A DNA stretch of 64,000 bases from Branchinecta lynchi. Its lineage: Eukaryota; Arthropoda; Branchiopoda; Anostraca; Branchinectidae. Every line of letters begins with the position of its first letter. Within the stretch, counting starts at the first letter, position 1. Of the stretch, positions 1 through 12,030 are shown piece after piece. The notes below the pieces were generated by a model that was given only the letters and a program-made list of their open reading frames with translations, was not told the DNA's origin and did no database searches. The stretch spans positions 7,688,001 to 7,752,000 of the forward strand of contig JAKZAP010000005.1 in the NCBI GenBank assembly GCA_023053575.1. Reading direction: 5' to 3'. The translations under genes were made by a program, and so were the position numbers.

Positions 1-54
1 GGGGGGGCATGTCCCCCCCCCGTGTCACCCCCCCCCCCCCAAATGGCGCCACTG
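1..54. mobile_element. Possible 3' end of an hAT-like MITE
   Basis: The window opens in C-runs followed by a sequence whose reverse complement starts CAGTGGCGCCATTTGGGG. This resembles the CAGGGGCGT-type termini plus G-run of the clearer hAT elements in this window. Only one end is present and no target duplication can be tested. An ordinary C-rich repeat is possible. Confidence 0.3.
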
Positions 55-183
55 CGACCAACCTCAAGGTTTCCAGTGAGGATTATGGTCACTGCTATTG
101 ACTCAAGGACGTTAGCGTCTGATGTAGAGGGGCTGTCCTTTTTTCCCAGTGTTGTAAGTATTCAATTTCACCGAATGTTCCAG

Positions 184-410
184 ACTTTTGCTGCCGACAT
201 TTTCTTCGCTCAGAGTTGGAAGGACAACCGGCTCCGATTACCAGACAATATGACGTCAGAATACAGGCTCCTCCCAGTGAACTGGCTTAACGATATGTGG
301 CGACCAGATTCATTCTTCAAGAACGCTAAAAAAGTCACGTTCCAGGATATGACGATACCGAACCATTACATCTGGTTGTATCAAGATAAGACGATACTGT
401 ACATGGTCAA
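184..410 (+). CDS. pHCl: Cys-loop chloride channel subunit (pHCl-like), extracellular-domain exon
   Basis: This is the first visible exon of a pentameric ligand-gated chloride channel subunit, a plasma-membrane receptor. It encodes 75 codons plus two bases of the extracellular ligand-binding domain: FAADIFFAQSWKDNRLRL (the loop D region), the N-glycosylation sequon NMTS, the RPDSFFKNAK stretch (the loop A region, typically WxPDxFF), and ending in TILYMVK. I start it after the acceptor ttccag at 178-183; the open frame upstream (22-183) has no channel similarity and is read as intron. The donor is AA|gtgagt at 411. The 227-nt size resembles the conserved 221-bp exon of vertebrate GABA-A/glycine receptor genes. 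Wording such as the IPNHYIWLY stretch fits pHCl better than GluCl or HisCl as I recall them. The next exon is 32.5 kb away. Confidence 0.85.
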
Positions 411-1283
411 GTGAGTAATTAGTTCGTTTTACTCTGCTAATGATGTATGTCTATGAGTAAGCTCTTAGTTGAACTCAGTTCTAGTATTGTGTGCTCCTAA
501 AAGCTACAGTAGGAAGATACTGAGAATGTTCAGCTGCTGTTAAAGGAACAGAAAACTTGACTCAAACTTGAGGGGGGGGGGAGCTAGATGACATATCAAG
601 AAAGTACCTTGAGTCAATATTGAGAGTAAGAAAAATTATCATTACGACCATTGCAGTTTCCGGGCAGTTTCCGAGAATTCGACTTTTGAGTTAGTAAAAA
701 AAAGGGCAAAAGGTTTGTGTGCCGGGAGTAGGAATCGAGCGCACGACCTCTTGACTACTATCCCGATACTGTGGCCGAAACACGGCCAAAGGCGAACTTT
801 TACAGTTTATAAGTGTATAATTACAGTGCATAAGGGGCAAGGGCCTGCCAGCTAGCTTTGGCAGATAGTTCGCCCGGAATCCGGTCGAAACCGGGAAATT
901 AGTAAAAGTCTCATCTTAACCTGATTAAAGTTTTGATATGAATGAATGAATGATCGTTTTAATTTAAAAGAAAAACTTCGTGTTAGACGTCAAAAATACA
1001 CTGAATGAAATATAAATTATCAAAAATAAAACATTGTCATAAAACAAACTCAATTTGCATTATACCATTCAGTGAAACTAGGCACGAAACTTTTCTTGAA
1101 CCGGTCAGTGCGGCAATGAATTGGGGCGAGCTTTGGGACCTTCACTGCTACTGCTCTAGGTTGGCGAAGTCAACCTAGGGGAAAAGGAGACATATTGAGT
1201 ATATTTCTTAACTTTAATTTTTGCCGGGCAACCAGCTGACTTGGAATTCGGCCCAAACTGAAAATTAGATAAAAAGTATTGGT
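411..1283. other. Start of intron 1
   Basis: Intronic DNA after the gtgagt donor. It holds a G-run near 571 and a tRNA-like patch near 705-795 (separate entry). The rest is A/T-rich, with no gene signal seen. Confidence 0.5.
705..795 (-). repeat. tRNA-like sequence, possible SINE head
   Basis: The minus strand has GGCC-rich text followed by AAGAGGTCGTGCGCTCGATT, matching the variable-loop and T-arm layout of a tRNA with a B-box-like CTCGATTCC. The D-arm/A-box side is degraded and the acceptor stem does not close well, so a decayed tRNA-derived SINE is likelier than a working tRNA gene. Confidence 0.35.
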
Positions 1284-2892
1284 TCTGGGATCTCAAAACG
1301 TAAGTGGAGGGATACCTATGACTTCAGAAAAGCTGTCCGTCCGTCTGTCTGTCTGTCCGTCTGTGTCTGTCTGTACCACGATAACTCTCGAAGGGGCTTA
1401 GATATTTTTGTTCAAACTTGGTATGAGTACTAATTAGCCACTTCAAACTAGGGTCGAAATAAATTTTTGTATAAACCAACGAGATAGTCGATTTAGGAGT
1501 AAAAAAACATGCTGAATCCGAAGGTGAAATATATTTTCTCCCAGGGCCAGTAGTTCACCCAGAATTCGGCCAAAACCGGAATGTTTTTTAAAAGTAAAAG
1601 TTTTATCTCAAGTTGAATAGAGATTCGATGTAAGAGTAATGAGACATGGTGAATTAAATTTGAAATTAATTGTTCTTTCCCTGCAAGTAGTTCGTCCGGA
1701 ATCCGGCCGAAACCGGAAATCCGAAAGGAAGTTTTAAAACCCATTAAGATAGTCGAGATAGGGTGAGGAAACATGCTGAATCCAGGTCTGAGACTTCTTT
1801 TCTCGTCCGACAAGAAGTTTAGCCGGAATCCGGACAACCCGGAAATTTGGTGAAAACTAAAGTTCATTACTAATTCGATTACATGTTCGTATCGGGAGTA
1901 AGAACACTAAATAAATCCATGTCTGAAATTTATTTTCTCGTCTGTCATGTAATTCTGCCGAAATTTACAAAAACTCGGAAATTTGTGTGGAGAGGTTTTG
2001 GGTTCACCTTTTAATGTCACCATCTCGTTTTCACTGCGGAATACAACTAAAACTAGGAATTTTGTCAAAGTAAAAGTCTTTTATAAAGTCGATTACAGAT
2101 GAGATTTAGGGATAAACATGCTTGCTGAACCCATCTCTGCACTTGTTGTTATCATCTGATCAGTTTTTTTGCAGCTCTTGTCAAAAAGCTGTCAAGAAAT
2201 CCCAAGACTTTATCATTTTTGTAAATTTTCAAGCGGTTGATCACCGATAAATGGTATCATGTTAAAGGGGCTTGGCGAAGATCGGAAATCTACAAGACCC
2301 GATTGTCTGGATTAAGCAGTTCAGTAAATATTCAATTTTCGGGATCACATCGAAACCTTTGATCTTGTGTCCTAGGTCGGCTAAATGTTCGGTGTCGGAG
2401 TAAAAAGACGTGCTGAGCTCATATTTTCTCGCTCGTCAAGCAGTTTGTCCGGAATTTGACAAAAATTGGGTTGAACTGGAGTTTCATTCTCACGTATTAG
2501 CGTTTTGGTTAAGGGGTTAGAATGCATGCTGAATCCATATCTGTTTTTATTTTTCTCCACGGTTCACTCTTTTTGCCATAGTTGGGGAGAAGGAGAGCTT
2601 ATGACTGAAGGGACATAAAAGTCATCAGTTAAACTTGGTGGAAGGCTGTTAAAAGGGAAATGGATGTAATGAATCGGAAAGCGTTTTGTTTGCGCCTTGG
2701 ACCGACAGTTTGTTTATAATCATCGCCGGAAGTTTACGAATGAACCTAATTATCAGAAATTCTTTCCGGTGAAAAGTATTACCTCTAAGTAGGGATTCTG
2801 GAGATCTGTCAGACCCGATTATTGTCTGTATCAGGAAGTTTATAAATATTTAAGTTTTGGGATCCCATCGAAAACTTTGGTCTTGTTACACT
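1284..2892 (+). mobile_element. Family A satellite-like element, diverged copy
   Basis: It opens with a GGGATCTC variant of the family A palindrome, then CAAAACGTAAGTGGAGGGA, a (GTCY)n microsatellite (1336-1376) and ACGATAACTCTCGAAGGGG. Several diverged internal units follow, each with a motif like GTTCGTCCGGAATCCGGCC. It closes with GGGATCCCATCGAAAACTTT and GGTCTTGTT near 2890. It is longer than other family A copies because of extra units, and one internal unit near 2340-2390 repeats the end motif, suggesting two overlapping copies. Confidence 0.7.
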
Positions 2893-2974
2893 GAAAAACA
2901 AAATTTTAGGTTGTACTTCGAAGTGCCCGAACTAGCAAAACAGGGACATACGGACAGTCATTACGATTGCTATT

Positions 2975-3640
2975 AGATAAGATAAGATAAGATTTATTTA
3001 AACTAAGAGTCAAAGGCCATGACAAATAAGCACAAACAAACAAAAATAATACCTTCTCTAAGCACCTATCCCTATGGGCTAGGGATAGGGACCTCGCCAA
3101 CTGTTTAATACTCATAATACAAGTAATACAACTATTTCCCATGATCCTGCACATCCATTCTTCATCCACCCCTCTTTCATTCACACCAAAAATTCATTCA
3201 AATTTTCGCATTCACACAACAAACGTGTCAAATTCTCATCAAATCGGACATGAGTAAGGACCGGACCGACCCTTTGCCCCCCCCCTCCCAATGTACCGCC
3301 TTCTCTCCCCAAGAGGCAGACTCTCTGCCCTAAAACTAATCAAATCCCTGATTTCCTCCCTTTTCAATCCCGCTTTAAAATAAACTTCCTCCCCCCAAAT
3401 CTATTTGATCTTTGCCTAGAACCTTAAAGACCCAGACCCGTCCTTGGCCAATTGCGAACCTTGAATTTCCTGGTCCAACAAACGACTTTCCACACATGGC
3501 ACTTGAGCAGAATGCTGCCAGTGTCATAAAAAGTCATCTCCTCACCACCAGCTTGTAAAGAGAGACTCGGTAGAGAATCCAGTTTGATCGTACAGGTCTT
3601 GTACAATCTAACGTCATCTATACAGCGAATATGGACAGTC
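2975..3640 (-). repeat. Probable 3' end of a LINE or SINE
   Basis: A (GATAA)n run at 2976-2993 followed by TTTATTTAAA reads on the minus strand as an A/T-rich end with an (ATCTT)n tail, as in other LINE 3' ends here. Upstream on that strand the frame is broken and only weakly resembles a reverse transcriptase C-terminus. Confidence 0.35.
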
Positions 3641-3666
3641 CTATCCGAGCTGGTTCGTTTAAACCC

Positions 3667-5500
3667 TTTTTATGGCACGTGAGCTTACTCAAGTGCCATA
3701 TATAGCGTTCGTAATGTCTGTCTGCCTGTCGGTCTGTCCGCATTTTGCTAGTTTGGGCATTTCCACATGACCTAGGACGATAAAACTTGGCACGCGTATC
3801 AGGGACCCAACCGGATTAACTAGGAAATAATCACTTCCCCGAACCGACCATCAATAGGGGAGTTGCAAGATGGGGAATCCGGAAATTAGTAACATTCATA
3901 TCTTTGGAACAAATCTTCGCGCTACGCGTCAGCTCCTGAAAGAATTTTTTGCTAGTAAATCTAGGAAAGCGTACGGTTTACTAGTTGCATTAAAGTTCAA
4001 ATTTAACCGCCGTATCCTAGCTAGCGTGTATAATGCATTCGTTGTACCTCATTTGCTTGCCCTTGCACCATTTTGGTCTCTTTTTCCTGCTTCGGATATT
4101 AAGGACATACGGAAGTGTTTCTACAAGTATGCGAAATATTTGCAACGGCTGCCTCTCTGGACTAAGAACAGCTTCCTTGCGATACGGAGTTGCTAGTCCA
4201 GTATCCGCGGTGCAGAAAAGAAACGAGAGACATCGGAAGCAGCTTACTGGTGTAAGCACCTTCGAAATGGTCCTTCATTGACCGTGTGTCTGCCCATGTA
4301 TGAGATTGCCATTATTTGTTCTATTTATATTCGTCAGAAGCTATTTGTTTCTTTTCCTTTTTTTTTATTTTTCTTTCTTTATTACTCCATCAGCGTTGTA
4401 TTCTTACATTTATGATGGGCAATAAATATATACGTCCATAAATACATAATCGGGCGTCCATTAAACTTGACAGGTATCGAGAACAAGTGTCTTGGATGTT
4501 CATTGTCAAATTCGGATCGGATCTGATAACTGGGAGGGGGGGGGGGGCTGGAGAGGGACACCCGAAATCTCTTGAAACGCTTTTTCATTTTTGTCAAACC
4601 CCTAACCCTTTCTTCAAACTAGTATAGCTCTGCTCGTGGATGAGTCATTCTTTGCTTAAATTCGTTCGGAGACAGCTAGAGCAATCGAAGGTCGAAGGGG
4701 TTGAATATATGTTGTTGAACCTTAGTAGGATTTGATATAGATTAGGGGGTGCTAAAATGATGAAACTTGGCAGGCGTATCAGGGACCCGACCAAACCAAC
4801 CTGGCAATAATCAGTTTCCTGATCCGACCATCTGGGGGGGGGGGATCCTGAAAATTAGTGGTCTGTAACTTTTGAACGGGTGATCGGATCGGAATGAAAC
4901 TTAATACCTGAATAAACGACATGCCTCTGATGTTCCAGTTGAATCCGAACTGTACTCGACAGCTATGGAGGAGTTGGGGAGGGGGGGAGGGGAGGCCGGA
5001 AATCCCGAAAAACGGTGAGAATGGAGGGATCGGAGTGAAACTTGCTGGGAATAACAATCATCTGCTCCATATAAATCGCTTACACATTTGGACTGGATCC
5101 GGACAATTTGAGGGAGGGGGTGGAGGGGTGTTTCCCGGAATTCCGGTGATGCCGGTTCTGGGAATTTTCACGACGAAACTTGGGAGGGGTATCAGGGACC
5201 CTATCAAGATGACTTGTAAATAAAAATTTATTCGATCCGTTACTCGTGGGGGAGTAGAGGAAGGGCGAATCCGGAATATTGAGTCGTGCATAACTTTGGA
5301 ACGGGTGATCGGATTTGAGTGAAATTTTTTAATTGAACAGAGGAAATGTCTCTGGTGATCTTTTTCATGTCCCAACCGGATCCGACAACAACGGGGGGGG
5401 GGGGGGGGAATACTTGACCGGTTTAGACTGGAGAGATCGTGATGGAACTTTGTGGGAATAACTAACAGATGCTCCGGATAAATCATTTACAGAACCGGAT
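3667..5500 (+). mobile_element. Family B satellite-like element, interrupted by a LINE
   Basis: It starts with TTTTATGGCACGTGAGC and the facing CAAGTGCCATATATAGCG hairpin arm, then GTCY microsatellite and the family B tandem units (GATGAAACTTGGCAGGCGTA; a G-run; GGAATCCGGAA; AACGGGTGATCGGATC). Units resume after a LINE fragment (3908-4437) and run to about 5500. The expected right end is not clear. Confidence 0.65.
3908..4437 (+). mobile_element. LINE fragment: reverse transcriptase C-terminal region
   Basis: The frame 3870-4196 encodes a piece typical of the region after the RT palm in LINE ORF2 (KAYGLLV, FNRRILASVYNAFVVPHLL, then DIKDIRKCFYKYAKYLQRLP). It resembles the LINE pieces at 27.5 and 44.5 kb. 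The 5' truncation falls where the family B unit text stops (near 3907), and the 3' end is A/T-rich near 4437. It contains no catalytic motif and is dead. Confidence 0.7.
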
Positions 5501-5589
5501 TGGCTCAGGCGACTGCATTGGTTGTTTGCATATATTCCACGGTTCAGAAAGTTATGGTCTCTTCTAAAAGTAGCCCACGTGTCTAGGCA

Positions 5590-6010
5590 TAAGGCGTGGC
5601 AAACCCACCAACCTTGAATCCCCCTCTAGAACTCACCGAAGGCTGGATCCAGTCTGGATCTATAAATTGCACATCTAGGGACTATGGCCCTGTCCTGTCC
5701 GTAAGGTTCCGTCCCCAACCCGACACTGTGAAAGTGTTCGGCAAGATTGTCGGGATTCCCCCCTCCCCCTTGAACTCGAATCTTCTCACAGTGCCCGATC
5801 TAACCTGTTATAAGTGAAACGTCTAGGATTATGTTTACTCTGGCTAGTTAGCAAGTTCAATCCGGATCTGATCACTCTTTCGAGGGTTACGAGTGACAAG
5901 AGATTCCACTCCAGAGGCGTCGTTTCGCTGAAAAGTACGGGGAGGGGGCTTGGGCGGGGGGTGAATACCCCCAAATGTAATTGTCAGAACACAACTCGGC
6001 TGAATATGTA
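5590..6010 (-). repeat. Family B tandem-unit fragment, reverse orientation
   Basis: The C-rich strand of family B units is on + (CCTCTAGAACTC, GGATCCAGTCTGGATC, CACAGTGCCCGATCTAACC). It lies in opposite orientation to the units at 4440-5500, so the two form a loose inverted pair. Long open frames here are repeat shadows. Confidence 0.5.
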
Positions 6011-6608
6011 AACGGTTTAGAAACAAGAAACGTACTGCACCACATCCGGAAAATAAACGATTTAAACAAACCAGTTTGGTAAAATTAAAGGTCATGCATC
6101 ACAACAGAAACTTACTGGAGAGCAGGTTTTAACGACTGTGTACCAACAAAATGCCAATGTGCACCGCAGAGAAACTTTTTTTGGATTCACATGTTTTCTA
6201 ACAAAATCTAACTACTTCTCGAACATATTTTAGGTTTAAAAGGGCACATCCCCAAAACTGAAAGTCCAAACAGAGCGTACTACAAAAAGCACCCCAGGCG
6301 AAAACTCTGGAATTCCTGAAGATCAGAGTGGCCTTTTCGATCACAAATCAAAACAAGAACCACCTATTATAGATCAGCTCAAAGTGTTTGGTCACGTCAT
6401 ATTTCAAACAATGTGAGACACTTAACTGAACATGACGGTACTTCAACATGACCCTTTCCAACGAAGTAACCTTTGCTGTAATCCACGTTAAACAAAGGTT
6501 TAAGACTTTTCTTACCGTTTTAACAAAGAACAAGTTGGGGTTGGATGGAAAAGGCACGCAGTGTTTGCTGACCCTCTCCCCTTCCTAATCTTATATCTTT
6601 TGCTCCTT
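6011..6608. other. Intron 1 sequence, nothing recognised
   Basis: No gene, tandem array or terminal repeat was recognised. Short motifs such as GCACCCCAGGCGAAA weakly echo the internal repeats of the 10.3-kb hAT element. Confidence 0.4.
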
Positions 6609-6774
6609 CGGGGTGGTGCCACCATTTGAATCTTCAAGGGGGCACGAGTGACCTTGGTCAACTGATATGGCGCAACAGATTTCACAATTATGATGAGAAA
6701 CTGACTTTTAGGGCTATTTTTCTGTTTTTCCTGAGTAGCTTTGGGCCCCCTTGGAAGACCCCAAATGACGCCCC
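6609..6774. mobile_element. Degenerate hAT-like MITE
   Basis: The right end, reversed, reads CAGGGGCGTCATTTGGGG then TCTTCCAAGGGGGC. The left end reads CGGGGTGGTGCCACCATTTG then TCTTCAAGGGGGC, an imperfect inverted match. A good 8-bp target duplication is not visible. Confidence 0.4.
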
Positions 6775-7780
6775 TGCTCCACTCCCCCCACAGCACCGGG
6801 TCCGGTTCAGATCTAGAAATGGTACATCTAGGCCATGATAGTCATGGCCGCTAGTCCTGTCGTGATATCACTAACCGTAGCGTGTCACAAGATGTCCAGA
6901 TCACCTCGGATCTGTACCTCCTTCACAGTGGCAGGATCCGGACTGAATATGTAAATGTGGCATTTTTTTAACCAATTCTCAAGTTTCCTCCAGATCGGCT
7001 TACTTCTTTGAGTCATGTGTATCAAAATATTCGGGATACCCTACCATCCACTCTCGCCGAATGGTTGAATTCTGGACTACACTATTTTTAAGTTGGTCCC
7101 GTCAGGTCTCTAATGTTTCTGGCAATTTTATATCCTAGCCAAACGTCCGACCGAGGTAATAGCGATGTATGTTCTTTAAAAGCCGAAGAAAAGACAAATT
7201 ATTCCTAACGATGAAGGGATTTGCCAGTTCTAGGTGATGTCCAAGACTAGCAAATTGGCCATTATTTTTGTAGGAAACAGAACATTCGAAAACATCTTTA
7301 CCGTGTAGAAGGACAGGCATAGTATCTTGAAATTACCCCTAATCAGACTTGAAAGACAAGACTGTAGCAGCTGGATGACTAGGGCATTGAGTTCCCGAAA
7401 TCGCAAGATGAAAGAATAGGTTAGGACCCAAAAGCTGAACTGCAGTACTCCTCTCCATTTCTTTACACTTCTTTTACGAGTGGGCCTAATTCCTGCTTTG
7501 TGCTTAACCTATTGGCCTTCTGGGAGTTTGCAGAAAAACTCAAAGGGACTTTATGGCTTGGAGTGCTCAGTGTTTCTCCCTAAGCTCTTTGATGCCACAT
7601 ACAGACATCGGTGAGGATGGTCAAGGTTTTTAAGCTTGGTTCTTCAGACAGATTAGGCGCTCTTCAGACTGGAAAGGATCTGAGCACCGCGGACTTAAGG
7701 ACCCTTGACCAAATAAGAAATGTTAAATTGTTCTTAAGACTAAAGGGTCAAAAAACAATAAAAGTTATTACCAGGGCAAA
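6775..7780. other. Intron 1: family B remnant, then unassigned sequence
   Basis: 6775-7000 is a reverse-orientation family B remnant (CTCCCCCCACAGCACC, GGATCCGGACTGAATATG). Nothing was recognised in 7001-7780. Confidence 0.4.
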
Positions 7781-10259
7781 ATAGATCGTACCAAATTTCG
7801 GGGTCAAAATAAGTCGAGCAGCTGGGAGAGAAGGATTTTCTGCAGATATGTTTTTGCTTAGGACGATATTTAATTTTGAACTGTGTAGTTCTAGCTGGTT
7901 TGTGCGATGCCATCTGAAGTTACATAAGTTCAAAAGAACCAAAGGGGAAAGATCGTCTTTGAAAGGATATGTGTTTGGAAGCCCGTGTGCAGTAGTAAGC
8001 TATGATCGGAAATCAAGCCTAACTAGACCTAACACTTTGGTTATATTTCTTCGCTATCTGTTAAATGCTGAAGTTGTTGTCAACCCATCGAGGTTTTAAA
8101 AATTATATACTCCAAGAATTTATTTTTTTCTGAAACAGAATCCGTAATCATAAGATAAAACAGTTTAAAGAAAAAACAGAATATCGGAAGTAGGGACTAA
8201 ATTGAATTTGCAACCAGTTTAACTTTATCGTTTTCAATCGTTAACATCGGGATTTTGTTAAACTTGGAACATTATTTTATATAAACTACTTGGTATTGTA
8301 TAGCTGTCCGTAACTTTTCAGGATCAAAATACCATAGATGCTACTTTACTAATTAATACCATTAATTAGTTACCCATCGAACACACCAGAAACAAAATAG
8401 GTAGGAAACGCTGGAAACCCCTCCCCACTTGGGTTGATTACGGTCTAACAGTTGATCAACTTTTAAATCCCTGACATGTCTCACGTTCCGTCTGTTTCTA
8501 TTTAATGTGTATACCCTACCACTGAAGTTGTCAACCCTTCGACAGTTTAAAGTGATCAAAAGGCACATAAAAGCTATCCTTGAACGTTGGAAAAATACAA
8601 CAGAATGTCGGAAAAAGGGACTAAATTGACTTAACCAACAGTTGAACTTTTTTCTTTTCAGTCGTATAGACGTCGTGATTGGTGAAAACTTGAAACATTA
8701 TCTTATCAATCAATCAATCAATGTATTTAATTCGTGATATTACACATCACATAATAAAATTACACTAAGACAGGAAATTTCTTTACTAAATATATACTAT
8801 CATTTTAACCATTCGGTGGCTCGGGGCAATAATACAGTCGACGGAAAAGTCGGTAGAAATGGCCGGAACGGCATTCTGCATTCTCACGAATTGCCTTTAA
8901 AAGTGGATTTTCGGAAACTTCTACCCTTGCAACAAAACTCACTATCGCTGTCCGTCTCATAACATCAAAAGATTCAGTTTCATTTTCTAAAAACATTTGA
9001 CTAGCAGAGTAACGTCGATTGTATGAAAGGAGATGACGGAATGCATTGTTAAAACAAACTTTTAGTTTACGCATCGTCGTTTCAAGATAGTTATCAAAAA
9101 GTGGGAGACAATTTAGTTGCGTGCAGTACGTCTTAAATAAAAGAATTCTCACCGACACAGTACAAAATTTAAAATTACGAATTAAGTGGTTCGCACGCGC
9201 ACAAAGACCCCGATACTGACTCGAAATTGCTGAATCATCATACAGATCATCGTCTAAAAAATAACCTAAGTACTTCACTTTATGCACTCTTTTCAAGACA
9301 AAATCACCAAGTCGAATAGCCGGAAATATCAGGGATTTAAAATGTTTCGGGATAAAAATCATGTAATTGCACTTTGCAGAATTGAAAATAATGTCATGCG
9401 TCGCTGCATAATTTGCACAAATCTTCAACAGGAGATTTAATGCGTTCGCTGACGGCGCCATTAGAACCATGTCATAAGCGTAAGCGATCGAATTTAAAAA
9501 AACACCAGAGATGTTACAGCCTATACGGCTCTCCATTAATTGTTTACAAAGTTAATCTATAAAAGCAATAAATAAAAGAGGTGGAATAATTCCCCCTTGT
9601 TTAATTCCGTTAGCAGCATGAAAAAGAGCGGACAGTTTTGACCCCCACTTCACACGAAATTCCTGTTGAACATACCAATTTGAAAGGAAATCAACCAGCA
9701 GCTTTGGCATACGAATTGTTGTTTGAAAAGTTACGAACCCCTTAAATAACTTTTCAAACAACAATTCGTGGTTAACACGGTCAAAAGCTTTTCGGATATC
9801 TAGAAAACAAGTGAAAACAGGACTTCCAAGACCCAGATAATAACACACAGTTTGCTTAAAAGAAAAAATACGAAATTCGGTACCATGCTTCTGTTTAAAA
9901 CCAAACTAATTAAAAGATGTCTTTAAAAAATCAATAGAGTGTTTCAACAACAAATGCTCAAGTAGCTTCGAGAAAACTGTTGGTTATATAACTTAGTTGG
10001 TATGATAAAGCTATCCATAACTTTTCAGGGTCAAAATACCAAAGATGCCACTGTACTAGTTATTGCGAAACTACGTTATTGTTTTTTTTAAATTATCATT
10101 TGTATCTGTTACGTCAAGACTTAATTCTAAGTTACAGTGATAGACCAAGAGACTGATTTTCTTACCCTCAGGTTTGTAGGGATCAAATAAAATGTCGACT
10201 ATTTTGCATAAGTTTCTTGCCCCTTATGGGCACCTTCTAACAATCGATTCTTACTTATA
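7781..10259. repeat. Mid-repetitive sequence D, split by a LINE
   Basis: This carries D-family motifs: CATGTCTCAC, a GTGTATACC variant, ACTGAAGTTGTCAACCC and AACTTTTCAGGRTCAAAATACC. Related text recurs on + at 12.1 and 16.9-18.0 kb and on minus at 57.7-59.4 kb. No coding potential or termini were found, so it is an unclassified dispersed repeat. Confidence 0.55.
8704..9983 (-). mobile_element. Dead LINE inserted in repeat D
   Basis: Minus-strand frames 9848-9552 and 9536-8805 encode RT pieces: a palm stretch (FLDIRKAFDRVNHELL), GIKQGGIIPPLLF and a C-terminal part. The catalytic YADD box reads YAYD near residue 20 of the second frame, so it is inactive. An in-frame stop lies upstream (before FGFK, about 9905). 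The 3' tail on the minus strand is (TTGA)n at 8705-8722. D-repeat text stops at about 8703 (CATTATCTTA) and resumes at about 9984 (TATATAACTTAGTTGG). A perfect 23-bp inverted repeat (9711-9769) sits inside the RT frame. Confidence 0.8.
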
Positions 10260-10324
10260 AGTCCATCCAGGGGCGTCACTAGCCTTTTACCTTTGGGGGG
10301 GGGCGTCCAGTTTGTGCCAGCACA

Positions 10325-11150
10325 GAATAGAACCAGGGTAAAACTAAGTGTAATGCATCAGTTGAGATTATTCCTTTGATGCAATTTCGTATTTTAAAGT
10401 TCAGATATTTGGCTTTTCATTTCAGCCTTCACTAAAAAGCGAAGCTTCCAACAACTGTACCAAGAACAAGTTTTTTATATCAGCCTTTTTTCCTGAACAA
10501 TCTAGCTATACCTACCATACAAGTTCTAGCTTTTAACGTGTTTCAGCGAATTTCAATCCTAAAACACCAAACTAAATGAAACACTGTTCTTCTAAATAAA
10601 GAATACTACAAAATGCGCCGCAGGCGAAATTTTGTGTAAACTAACTGTAACGCATCAATTGAGGTAACTCCTTCGGTATAATTTCGTATTTGAAAGTTCA
10701 CATATTCGGCTTTTCATTTTAACTTTCGCTTAAAAGCGAAGCTTCCAACGACTGTACCAAGGCAAGTTAAACCAAGCGCCGCCGGCGAAATTTTTTTAAT
10801 CTATTTTTTTCATGAAAATTCAGCTAATTTCCGACTTTTAACGTGTTTCAAACCCCAAGAATTTCTATCCTAAAAGTAAAACTAAATGATACACCGTTCT
10901 TACAAATAGGGAATACGACAAAATGCGCCGCAGGCGAAATTTTGTGTAAAACTTACTGTAATGCATCAGTTGAGATTGTTCCTTTGATGTAAGTCCATAT
11001 ATTTAATTTCACATACTCGGCTTTTCGTTTCAACTTTTACTAAGAAGCGAAGCTTCCAACGACTGTACCCAGAAAAAGGTTGACCTAAGCAGCGCCGGCG
11101 AATTTTGTTTAAATCTGTATTTTTCCGGAGAAATTTGCTCCCGACAAATG
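10325..11150. repeat. About 310-bp tandem units inside the hAT element
   Basis: Three diverged units start near 10325, 10611 and 10921, each with a motif like AATGCGCCGCAGGCGAAATT, TAACTGTAATGCATCAGTTG and GCGAAGCTTCCAACGACTGT. A reverse-oriented relative lies inside the second hAT element near 24150-24460. Confidence 0.7.
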
Positions 11151-12030
11151 CTTGCAGAATTTGATTTCTTACGTATAAAAGACCCGGTGTGCGGACAAGA
11201 ATACCGACGCCCGACAAAAGCATTCAAAATTCGATTTCTTCTGTGTTTTGCCCGACAAGATTGTAAAGAACTTCATTTTTGCGCGTAAATAGAATCCGAT
11301 GTACCAACGAGACTTGAACTTCCGGCATGCGCCAGTAAAAAGTTACAGAATTCTATTTTTTTTTTTTTTTTGTAAAAAGAACCGGATGTGCCGACGAGAA
11401 TACCGACGCCCGACAAAACCATCGAGCATTTGATTTGTTCTTTTTTTTGCTCGACTAGACTGTACAGAACATGATTTCATTCGTGTAAAATAACCCCTTG
11501 TGCCGATGAAACTTAAACTTACCGGGTGCGCCCGACAAAGTTTGCAAAATTTGATTTCTTACGTATAAGTAGAACCCGATTTGCCGACGAGTCGACCGAC
11601 GCCCGACAAAAGCATAAAAAAACTATTTCTTCTGGATTTCTTATGTATAAGAAGAACCCGATGTGTCGACGAACCGAGGCACGACAAAAGCATGCAGAAT
11701 TCGATTTCTCCAGTGCTTTGCCTGACAAATGTTTGCAGGATTTCATTTCTTGCGTATAAAAAGAACCCGATGTGCCGACGAGTCGACCGACGCCCGAAAA
11801 AAACTTATTTTTGTTTTATTTCTTCTGGATTCCTTCTGTATAAAAATAACCCGATGTGCCGACAAGAATACCGAGGCACAACAAAAGCATGCAGAATTCG
11901 GTTTTTTTAGTGTTTTGCCCGACAAACGTTTGCAGGATTTTATTTCTTGCATATAAAAACACCCGATGTGCCGAGGAGTCGACCGATGCCTGACAAAAAA
12001 CATACAAATTTTATTTCTTCTGTGTTTTCC
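11150..12030. repeat. About 100-bp tandem units inside the hAT element
   Basis: About nine diverged copies of a unit with CTTGCGTATAAAAAGAACCC, GATGTGCCGACGAG and GCCCGACAAAAGCATGCAG, starting near 11175, 11280, 11370, 11483, 11562, 11643, 11750, 11835 and 11948. Open frames on both strands are shadows of the array. Confidence 0.75.

Noticed and set aside
22..183. Open frame upstream of the first channel exon as extra N-terminal coding sequence
   Set aside because: Its wording has no channel similarity, includes a C-run and lies before a good acceptor (ttccag); it is intron read-through.
705..795. Functional tRNA gene
   Set aside because: The acceptor stem and D-arm do not fold properly; only the T-arm side is convincing.
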